NCBI RefSeq assembly: GCF_003932495.1
Contig: NZ_QZMT01000020.1
Span: 1-32,557 of the forward strand
Origin: Guyparkeria sp. SCN-R1
GTDB lineage: Bacteria; Pseudomonadota; Gammaproteobacteria; Halothiobacillales; Halothiobacillaceae
Direction: 5' to 3'
Length of the DNA stretch: 32,557 nt
Positions within the stretch are counted from its first letter, which is position 1, and the number at the start of each line of letters is the position of its first letter. The translations under genes and the position numbers were made by a program. Positions 1-7,366 of this stretch are shown here, one piece after another. The notes under the pieces are model-generated. The model did not search any database and was not told the DNA's origin. It saw only the letters and a program-made list of their open reading frames with translations.

Positions 1-55
1 GGCCACGGTGGCCTCCTCACCCCGCCAGATTTACACCACTTCCCGGGACGCTACC
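1..55. mobile_element. Probable terminus of an IS256-like insertion sequence, cut by the window edge
   Basis: Helicase homology of the neighbouring gene stops abruptly after Asn-Phe-Ala-Asp, and the remaining bases read, on the minus strand, GGTAGCGTCCCGGGAAGTGG followed by TGTAAAT. A terminal run ending in GTGTAAA-type sequence is typical of IS256 (Mutator-like) elements. The transposase would lie left of the window. The family call rests on memory of terminus style, not on a match, so only the breakpoint itself is secure. Confidence 0.45.
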
Positions 56-1207
56 ATCGGCGAAGTTGCTGTTCGCTTCTAGGCGTGTCTCGATCGCATA
101 TTGTCGAAGGATGGCAGGTTGCCCTTCGCGTCGACCGGATCGCCCAAGTCGCTGACGGAGTGCGGCGACAGTAAATGGCGCTCCAATCTGGGCGATGGAG
201 TTCACGTCACCTATGTCGATACCAAGCTCAAGCGTGGATGTGCATACCGCCGTAGTGGGATGGCCGGGGTCTTTCAAACGACGCTCGACGAAGTCTCGAT
301 GTTCTCGCGAAAGGCTCGCATGATGCGGGTAGAACTCATGAGGCAAATGCTCTCGTTCGCAAAGTGCTCTAAGCCGGTCCGCATATATCTCCACGGACTG
401 CCTAGCTCCGGCGAAGATTAAGTTGTCATTGCCGCGGAGTGTTCGAAAAAGATGGTTTGCGATTGCGTCAGTGGCGGACGGGGCATTCGTGTCACCGGCG
501 CCGGAAATGTATCCGCGCAGCTGAAGCTTAAGTTCAGCCTCTCCGCCCTCCGCTTCGATCAGGCCAACGCTCGTCGCATGATCTGGTCGCAAATATCCCC
601 GAGCCAGCCCCATGTCCCCCAAGGTCGCAGAAAGCCCGATTCTTCGGATGGGGCGTTTCAACGAGTGCTCAAGACGGGTGAGCAGTGAACGAAGCTGAAC
701 CCCCCTCTCGCTGTCGAGCACTGTGTGGAGTTCGTCGATAACCACGGCGCGGGTTGCGCCGAAGAGGCGAGGTATTTCCAGCCCGCGGCGGATGAACAAT
801 GCTTCCAGCGATTCAGGGGTGATCAGCAAAATGCCTCGCGGCGACCTGAGACCCTTTGCCTTGATTGATTGTGAGACATCCCCGTGCCACGGGGTTACCG
901 AAAGCTCTGTTTCTCGGGTTATAGCCTTAAGGCGGTCAGCCTGATCCGTTATGAGTGCTTTGAGTGGCCCGATGTAGAGCACGTCGAACCCGCCAACATC
1001 TGCAGGCTCATCAATCACCTGAGAAACAAGCGGCAAGAAGGCGGCTTCAGTCTTCCCCCCCGCTGTTGAGGCGGCAATGATCAAATCAGCGTCGCTTTCA
1101 CAAATGAAGCGAATGGCGCGGCTTTGAATGTTTCTCAGCTCTCGCCAACCCTTTTGGCGGATCCATTTCTGGATTGGACGGGCAAGGTGATCGAAAGCTG
1201 TGCCCAT
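17..1207 (-). CDS. Lhr/BrxHI-like DEAD-box superfamily 2 helicase, truncated at its C-terminus
   Basis: The 396-residue product carries the helicase core of the Lhr-like group: Walker A ASTAGGKT near residues 46-53, DELH Walker B near 157-160, SATLG motif III near 193, and GRSGRR motif VI near residue 357. The family is normally several hundred residues longer. Here the sequence leaves the family pattern after the NSNFAD segment and reads about 17 foreign residues to a TGA, coinciding with an apparent IS end. It is therefore probably a broken gene, although both RecA-like lobes are present. It starts 7 bp after the BrxD-like gene and is clearly the third gene of that operon. BrxHI helicases accompany BrxD in type 2 BREX; here no PglX, PglZ or BrxC is seen, so it is not a BREX locus as far as visible. 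The role, unwinding or remodelling of invading DNA, is inferred. Confidence 0.85.
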   Translation of the reverse strand: MGTAFDHLARPIQKWIRQKGWRELRNIQSRAIRFICESDADLIIAASTAGGKTEAAFLPLVSQVIDEPADVGGFDVLYIGPLKALITDQADRLKAITRETELSVTPWHGDVSQSIKAKGLRSPRGILLITPESLEALFIRRGLEIPRLFGATRAVVIDELHTVLDSERGVQLRSLLTRLEHSLKRPIRRIGLSATLGDMGLARGYLRPDHATSVGLIEAEGGEAELKLQLRGYISGAGDTNAPSATDAIANHLFRTLRGNDNLIFAGARQSVEIYADRLRALCEREHLPHEFYPHHASLSREHRDFVERRLKDPGHPTTAVCTSTLELGIDIGDVNSIAQIGAPFTVAALRQRLGRSGRREGQPAILRQYAIETRLEANSNFADGSVPGSGVNLAG

Positions 1208-1214
1208 GTCTGGT

Positions 1215-2522
1215 TTAGAGTTTGAAGCTCACAAGTTGGTCGTTTTCTGTTGGGGCTGCGCTTGTGACGTCATCAATATCACTCAGGTCCTCGCCTCGAT
1301 CCGCTGTCACATCGACATCTTCGATTAGATCGTGCCACGCCACGTTCGGATTTTGTTCAAGAACGGAGAGCAGGTTGACGAAGGCGGTAACTGTATTGCG
1401 TGGTGTGCGGAAATACTCCTCCCCAATGCGATCGGAGCAATGAGCCATGAAAGCTTCGAGGGCATCATCCGGGACGGGGTTCTCATATCCCTGAATGACG
1501 TGCCGAACATTCGACAGAAGGATGAAAAGATCCTCGGGTGTCAGACTAGATAGCCGAATGACCGGGCCGGAGAGGTCCACCAATCCGTCGCGCGCAAATG
1601 TATTTTCCGCTAAGCGAGACTGCAGCGCTTCGTAGCTATACAGCCCACGGCGGGTGTTCATCAGGAACTCCGGTGTGCCCCCCAACAGGAACCCAAGGTG
1701 TTCCGCGCTCCCTTGTAGTACGTCATTCAGAATTCGCAATATCTGTTCGTAGTTGGCGTTGCGCGCTTGGGAGGAAGTGAGCTTAAACAGATTCACCATC
1801 TCATCTAGCCCGACCAGAAGCCCCTTGTATCCGGCCGCTCGGACGAAGGCTGACATGAGCTTGAGGTGATCATAGACGCTTGCATCGTCGATGATTGTTC
1901 GCACGCCAAGTGCTTTGCGAGCATCTGTCCGCGTCGCGAACTCGCCTCGAAGCCATCGAAGTGCTGAGGACTTCAGGTCTTCATCACTATTTTCATGGCC
2001 TTCCCAATATCGCCGAACGACTTCCGCAAACTCGAAGCCCCCTGTCAGTTCCTCGAAATGTCCCAATCGATCTCGAATGACCTTGTCAGTGGGAATTTCC
2101 CGTTTCTCGGCGTCACGGTGTGCATGGGAGATGAACCGCTCCACCACGCTCGTCAGAGCTCCGCCATCGGGCTTGGTTCGCGTAGAGAGGTTTCGTGCCA
2201 TCTCTGCATAAAGCCCACGAGCCTGGCCCCCGGTCGCATAGAGACGTCTATCCGGAGCGAGGTCAGCGAACATCACGACTAGTCCCTTCTCCAAGGCAAC
2301 CAGGCGTATCAGATTCATGAAGAATGTCTTGCCCGAGCCGTATTCTCCGATCACAAACCGGATTGCCGCTCCGCCATCCGAAATGCGATCCATGTCCTTG
2401 ACCAGTTCTTCAATCTCGCGAGCACGCCCTACCTGAATGTGTTGCAGACCGAGCTTGGGTACGACTCCGGCGCGCAATGCCTGAACGATGGCGTCACGCT
2501 CACGCGGTTTCAGTTTTGACAT
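1215..2522 (-). CDS. BrxD-like P-loop ATPase (DUF2791 family)
   Basis: The start at 2522 gives 435 residues and is preceded by GGGAG seven bases upstream; an in-frame start 36 bases earlier has no such site. The N-terminus has the family's HIQVGR-E-EI segment, then Walker A GEYGSGKT (about residue 56) and a hydrophobic Walker B ending in GLDE (about residue 240). A GGQARGLYAEMARNLSTRTK segment is characteristic of the family. BrxD proteins are AAA-like ATPases of type 2 BREX that usually travel with an Lhr-like helicase, which is the next gene. The coding region overlaps the end of the upstream TerB-domain gene by 23 bp, suggesting translational coupling. The likely job is ATP-driven loading or control of the helicase on DNA; this is inferred from family and context. 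Confidence 0.88.
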   Translation of the reverse strand: MSKLKPRERDAIVQALRAGVVPKLGLQHIQVGRAREIEELVKDMDRISDGGAAIRFVIGEYGSGKTFFMNLIRLVALEKGLVVMFADLAPDRRLYATGGQARGLYAEMARNLSTRTKPDGGALTSVVERFISHAHRDAEKREIPTDKVIRDRLGHFEELTGGFEFAEVVRRYWEGHENSDEDLKSSALRWLRGEFATRTDARKALGVRTIIDDASVYDHLKLMSAFVRAAGYKGLLVGLDEMVNLFKLTSSQARNANYEQILRILNDVLQGSAEHLGFLLGGTPEFLMNTRRGLYSYEALQSRLAENTFARDGLVDLSGPVIRLSSLTPEDLFILLSNVRHVIQGYENPVPDDALEAFMAHCSDRIGEEYFRTPRNTVTAFVNLLSVLEQNPNVAWHDLIEDVDVTADRGEDLSDIDDVTSAAPTENDQLVSFKL

Positions 2523-4881
2523 CACTGCTCTCCCTGTTGAGTTTTGCTTTAACCGCATCCGCCACTTCCGGATTCACGTCATAGCCTTCGTATTCGTCCA
2601 ATAGCGAGTCGTCATGGTTTTCGAAGGCCCACTCGTTAATGACTTCCAGAGCTCCCGCGGCGAGGAGCTCATGTTGCCTGCAAAGCTCGTCGAACGCGTC
2701 ATCCGTCCAGTGATCCTGAGCAACAAGGTCGCTGACTAAAGCGGCGTGCTTGTCATGGAGCCCCGGTAGGACCGATTGCTTGTCGGTGGAATGGGCCTCG
2801 GCATCGTCTTCGTCTTCCTCAGAGCCGAAGATCTGACCGAGCACCGACGAGACACGCTGAGTGTCGGAACGGATGGTGGCAATCCGTGAGGGGTCGAGAC
2901 GTGGCTTGGAGGGGGAGCTCTCTGGTGGTGGAATTTCTTCACCACTCGCCCCGGTCTGCGCGGGTCTGACCGTCGGTGGAGCATCAACGACCTTTGTCCC
3001 GGCGTGCAGGTCCGAATAGGCAAGCGAGGGATCAAGGCCTAAGGCTTTGTAAACCTTTTCGATTCTGATGACCTCTTGCGACTGGATCATGCCATCGGCA
3101 TGCGCCGCGGCAACCAGGGCGGCGCGCATGGTGTCTTGCCGGTCCGCTCCGACGTCCTTCAGCTTGCGCCGTAGCAACGTTATGTCAGGAGGTACTGCGA
3201 GAAGCCACTTCAGGTTAGCGCTCAACCGTCGCTGTTCCTGGTCATTCAGCCCGTCGGTAGAGCCGATCCGCTCAGCAAGCATGGTGCGTTCTTGTTCCGC
3301 GATGTGATCGTCTGCATGGGCGATAAAGGACCCCAGGGCCAGTTCGATCAGGGCGTCCTTGTACTCCGAAGAAACATCTTCGAGCTTTTCGATTCGTGCT
3401 CCCAACTCGAATAGCACGACAATCTCATTCACCTTAGGTGATCGCAGTGCAAATCTCGGGTCGGGCGCTAGCCCAAAGCCTAAGCGGGCGAGTGCGTCGG
3501 CTGCGCCGGTCAGTTGACGTTTTCCTACTTTGCTTGGGTGGTCACCTTCCAATCGTTCTACGACATCCGCCACGCCTACGAAGCCATCACCATCGACGAT
3601 CGTCCGCGCCCAGCTCCTGAGTTCTTCCAGTTCCTCCGAAGGGAAGAACTCCCAGAGCTCCAAAGGTAGGAGAGCGTGTGCCTCGATGCTCCCACGTGCG
3701 TCCGGGTTTCGTCCGAGGAAGCGGCTGAACTTATCGAGATCGTCCATCGTGTGATCGGCGATCTCTTGAGCAATTTCGACAGGCTTGCGAAGTCCTGAGA
3801 TGTCAGGGATCGGTGCGCCATTGATGGAGGGATTAATGCTGCCTTCGAATTCGCCCGAGGCGGCGCGATAAGTTGCCTTTAGGAGCTTGCGCGGCTTGTT
3901 GATTTTGAGCCCGTCGGGATATCTCTCCCGGAAACGAATCTGGAAGAGGGTCATGAACTCCTCTCGGCATCGGTTCGCCGCGGTACGAAGGTTGCGTTCC
4001 GGGTGGCACATAAACCAACTTAGCACCCAATCCGCATTAAGCCGATCGCCTTGCAAGAGCTGCGCGCCGATAGCGATTTTAAGCGACAGCGGCAACTCCC
4101 ATCCCGAGTTCTCGAAGATGGGAGGGATCTGGTCGGATTCGACCGTTGAGGATTTTGCGACCTCGATTAATTCTCCGAAGTAACGTCTTACCGAGCCGCT
4201 GTCGGAGAAGAGGTCGGCTAGGCGCTGAGCTTCAGCGAGTATTTGTTGTTTTTCTTCTTGCGAGGGGTTGTCAAGAAAGAGGCGGCGCTCCAGACCATAA
4301 AAGAAAAGGAAAACATAGCCTGGATCGATATCTGTGTTCGTTCGCCCACCAGCAAGCCAATCTAAGTAGATCGCGCGGTTTTCTTTCGAAACATCCGAAT
4401 AGCCTGGCCAATAGGGCATGGGGACCACGTTCCTGACCGATCCAGGAGGGGCTACAGGCAACGTCGGGTCGATATACGGGCGAGATTTTTCCTCCCAGCC
4501 ATAATAGTCATTGAGGGATGGAGGTGTTCCCACATAGACCATCCCGTCAATAGTCCTCCCCGCGATAGAGACTGTTCCATGAGCAGGAATCCACTTCCCA
4601 CCACTTTGTTCTGGTGAAGGGATGTGCCTCTTTCGTTCCCTCTTTATGGGCTGAGCAGTTTGCTTGGGCGTATGGTTTTTTGAAGGGTGATGAGCTGAGC
4701 GCCGGCGTTCCAGAGCCCAAACCAAAATTGCTGGCGCCCCGAAGACGAATAGCGTGAAAGCGATGGCCGGCCAAGATCCGAGCCAGATCGCAGCGATGAG
4801 CGATGCCACAATAAAGAAGGTTGCGTAGAGGAAGGAAACTCGGACGACTTTCTGCAACAACTCCATCTGTACAACGCTCAC
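2500..4881 (-). CDS. Membrane-anchored TerB-N/TerB/TerB-C domain protein
   Basis: The 793-residue product begins with two adjacent hydrophobic helices (about residues 12-35 and 36-58), followed by a basic, polar linker to about residue 90. A TerB-N-type domain follows, recognisable by the aromatic pattern YLDWLAGGR...GYVFLFFYGLERR near residues 172-203. A central helical TerB-like region lies near residues 510-640 (LIELALGSFIAHADDHIAEQE), and an acidic TerB-C-like tail ends the protein (VINEWAFENHDD...EGYDVNPEV). TerB domains are linked to tellurite/stress and phage-response systems and to metal binding. Its position as first gene before a BrxD-like ATPase and an Lhr-like helicase suggests that it tethers or senses for that complex at the membrane. 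The GTG start at 4881 has no strong ribosome site; the ATG at 4866 is an equal candidate. It follows the recombinase gene by about 140 bp. Confidence 0.85.
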   Translation of the reverse strand: MSVVQMELLQKVVRVSFLYATFFIVASLIAAIWLGSWPAIAFTLFVFGAPAILVWALERRRSAHHPSKNHTPKQTAQPIKRERKRHIPSPEQSGGKWIPAHGTVSIAGRTIDGMVYVGTPPSLNDYYGWEEKSRPYIDPTLPVAPPGSVRNVVPMPYWPGYSDVSKENRAIYLDWLAGGRTNTDIDPGYVFLFFYGLERRLFLDNPSQEEKQQILAEAQRLADLFSDSGSVRRYFGELIEVAKSSTVESDQIPPIFENSGWELPLSLKIAIGAQLLQGDRLNADWVLSWFMCHPERNLRTAANRCREEFMTLFQIRFRERYPDGLKINKPRKLLKATYRAASGEFEGSINPSINGAPIPDISGLRKPVEIAQEIADHTMDDLDKFSRFLGRNPDARGSIEAHALLPLELWEFFPSEELEELRSWARTIVDGDGFVGVADVVERLEGDHPSKVGKRQLTGAADALARLGFGLAPDPRFALRSPKVNEIVVLFELGARIEKLEDVSSEYKDALIELALGSFIAHADDHIAEQERTMLAERIGSTDGLNDQEQRRLSANLKWLLAVPPDITLLRRKLKDVGADRQDTMRAALVAAAHADGMIQSQEVIRIEKVYKALGLDPSLAYSDLHAGTKVVDAPPTVRPAQTGASGEEIPPPESSPSKPRLDPSRIATIRSDTQRVSSVLGQIFGSEEDEDDAEAHSTDKQSVLPGLHDKHAALVSDLVAQDHWTDDAFDELCRQHELLAAGALEVINEWAFENHDDSLLDEYEGYDVNPEVADAVKAKLNRESSDVKTETA

Positions 4882-5020
4882 ATGCGGAAAACGACATAGT
4901 GTCAGCAGAGTCCAACCGCGGCAACCTCACATCCTGTTGAAGCGCTCCGACTGTCCCAGGCACATCAAGAGCCCGCCACGGGTCGCAGGTTGTGCTCGGA
5001 CCAATTCAAGTTCGAGGGGG

Positions 5021-7366
5021 TCAATCTGGAACGCGGATTCGGTCAGTGCGCGGGTGCCACGTGCTGGCTCGGTCCAGGGCGTGGGAATGAATCGGTCCCA
5101 GTGTGTGGGCGTAGGTCAGAACCAGAGTTCGAACGTTTGCATGCCCAAGAAACTTGGCCAGGAACACGAGTATCTTTTCCCGTGTGTCTGATTTCTCGGG
5201 CGCATACATATCGATCATTCGGCGAAGCTCGTCATTGTTGTCGGGGGCCAGCAGAGGATGTCCACCTTGGGCGAGCCGCGAGCCAAGTTCCGGTTCGGTT
5301 AAAAGATAGGCGCGAAGTAAGAGCCATGACGCGGCGCAATGGCGAAGGCCGTGGTAATCGATGTCGGTTTGAAGGACTCGCCGCATATACTGCAGTGGCG
5401 ACTTGATCACCTCTGCCCAGGTTGGGCGTCGGTCATCCACCAACGGACCGAAAAGCGGCATCCGCTTGGCGTCACCCCGCGCTCGAATGGAAATCGCTTG
5501 GTGTTGCCGCTTTGCGATGTGGCTTTGGAGTGCGACCCGTGCGTCTTCAGGGAGCAGTCGGTATAGGGGCAGTACTCGGCGTCCCGAAGGCGTCTTGCTA
5601 TTAAGGATATTGCCCTTTAGCAGTCCGGCCTCTGCTCCATTTTGAGGGTTGAAGATCACGAAGTCGCCCAGCTGGAAGTCCAAGACCTCCGACGCTCGGG
5701 TGCCGCCATAAAATCCCAGGATCAGTACACCTTTGTATTCCTCCCGCTCTTGATCGCTCAAGTTGGTGTCGTGCTCGATGTGATGGATCAGGTGAGTGAA
5801 CTGTTGTGGAGTAATAAGCGCTCGCCGCCCGGGGCGAGCTGCAATGCTGTCGTCTGAAGCCAACTGAGGAAGGTCATTCTGGTTTAGTACCCCAACCTCA
5901 CAGCAGAACCTCAAAAACTGCATCCAACTGATCACGAAGTCGTGCTGTGTCTTGCTCGACCAGGAGGGGCGCGTCATTAGGTCGATGGTGAGCTCGTCAA
6001 TGGTCTCTTCATCCCATGAGGCCATGTCGCGACTTTCGATGTGATCAAACAGGGCATCGGGAAAGACTTGGCCCACGTATTTCCGCGCCGAGCTGATCTT
6101 GATCCCGTCAACGTGCAGCTTCCGATGAACCCAGTGAAGCGCCAGGTGGAGCACGCTACGCGTGGATGGCTCTCGGGAGTCGGCCTTGTCCAACGCGTGA
6201 TGCAGGATCTTGCCGATCGTCGTGGCTTTAGACGCCAGGAGTGTTCCGTTGCGGCCAGTACAGTTTTTGTCGACGAGCTGCACCAGAAACTCCGCAAGCG
6301 TGATCCGTGCGAATGGGGACCAGTCATCATCGCGTGAGTCCAGCGGCTCCGGGTTCGTATTGGACGGTGTGGTTACGTGATCAACTTGGTTTGGCGGCAG
6401 GTAGAGTGGGGAATCGCACGGCGGGATTAGCAGATCAGGGGGAGTGCCCTGGGTCAGCTTGAACAACTCCAGTCCGAGCGGTCTTTTGGGTAAAGGGTAG
6501 GTGCGCAGGAGTTCAAGGATGAGAGGTGGAACACCGTAGCGTAGCGGGACGTAACGGCCGGCTTGTGCCAAGCGAAACCATTTATCGGTCAACTCGATGT
6601 TGTCTCGTTTCACCTCGTTCGAGTCGTTGAGCGCTTTCAGGTAACGACTCAGTGATCGTCGTACTGCCCGGTCTGGCTCGGCGGTTTCACCGAGTGTCTG
6701 GATGGCGTCCGAGAAGAGCAGGGCGTTGTGCCCGTGCTTCTTCCTCCGCTTTCGCTGCTGGACAAGCAAGTCACGAAGAGGACGCGGGGGTATGAATTCG
6801 TGGCAGTTGTCGTAATCGGCTGCCCCGTGTATTGGTGTTCGGATGCGGCCCTCAACGCCCGGGAGTTCGTCCACGTCGCACACGCGCAGTCGCGAGAGGA
6901 TGCCGCATGACACCTGATCGCTTGCCCCGCAACGCGTCACCAGCAACAGGGCCGCGGTGAAAAGTCGCCCATCCGCCTCCTTGGTAATAGCTGGCCATTG
7001 CCGGCGGACGAGATGTTCCAACCGGTAAACCTGATGGCTGAGTGCCGCGACCTCCGGCGTGGGCGGTATCGACAAGTCCCGCGGTGGCTTGACTGCCGTT
7101 GGCGGTAGTTCGCATTGCCAGCCATTGTGCTGCAGCCGAGTGAGCAGTCGCTCCACGTGTCGTCGGCGAGATGGCCGTTCAAGCTTGCGGTGGCTTTTGA
7201 TTAGGGTGTCGTAATCCGTTTTGGTGAAACGCTTGCGCCGTTGAGCGATTTCCAAGACCCAGCCCAAGATCTCTCGGTACTGCCGCCACAGTTTGTCGCC
7301 GATAGTCCGGGTGAAGCCCAGATCAAGTAATTGCTGATCGAGGCGCCTTTCCTGCTCAGGTGACAT
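5021..7366 (-). CDS. Large tyrosine recombinase, catalytic residues complete
   Basis: This is the last of three overlapping recombinase-operon genes. The start at 7366 (MSPEQERR) overlaps the previous gene by 11 bp and gives 781 residues, far larger than a typical phage integrase (about 300-400). The catalytic domain is C-terminal: GGTRASEVLDF holds arginine I, SKTPSGRR a likely beta-hairpin lysine, HGLRH (about 672-676) the second His-Arg pair, LGH (about 742) the second histidine and LTYAHT (about 752) the nucleophilic tyrosine. The first 400 residues have no motif I recognise and may bind DNA or the partner proteins. Operon position next to a second recombinase-like gene suggests a multi-subunit integrase, which would explain mobility of the island. 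The arrangement recalls the three-gene recombinase sets that mark some mobile defence islands, such as Gamma-Mobile-Trio elements; membership is not shown here. Confidence 0.85.
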   Translation of the reverse strand: MSPEQERRLDQQLLDLGFTRTIGDKLWRQYREILGWVLEIAQRRKRFTKTDYDTLIKSHRKLERPSRRRHVERLLTRLQHNGWQCELPPTAVKPPRDLSIPPTPEVAALSHQVYRLEHLVRRQWPAITKEADGRLFTAALLLVTRCGASDQVSCGILSRLRVCDVDELPGVEGRIRTPIHGAADYDNCHEFIPPRPLRDLLVQQRKRRKKHGHNALLFSDAIQTLGETAEPDRAVRRSLSRYLKALNDSNEVKRDNIELTDKWFRLAQAGRYVPLRYGVPPLILELLRTYPLPKRPLGLELFKLTQGTPPDLLIPPCDSPLYLPPNQVDHVTTPSNTNPEPLDSRDDDWSPFARITLAEFLVQLVDKNCTGRNGTLLASKATTIGKILHHALDKADSREPSTRSVLHLALHWVHRKLHVDGIKISSARKYVGQVFPDALFDHIESRDMASWDEETIDELTIDLMTRPSWSSKTQHDFVISWMQFLRFCCEVGVLNQNDLPQLASDDSIAARPGRRALITPQQFTHLIHHIEHDTNLSDQEREEYKGVLILGFYGGTRASEVLDFQLGDFVIFNPQNGAEAGLLKGNILNSKTPSGRRVLPLYRLLPEDARVALQSHIAKRQHQAISIRARGDAKRMPLFGPLVDDRRPTWAEVIKSPLQYMRRVLQTDIDYHGLRHCAASWLLLRAYLLTEPELGSRLAQGGHPLLAPDNNDELRRMIDMYAPEKSDTREKILVFLAKFLGHANVRTLVLTYAHTLGPIHSHALDRASTWHPRTDRIRVPD

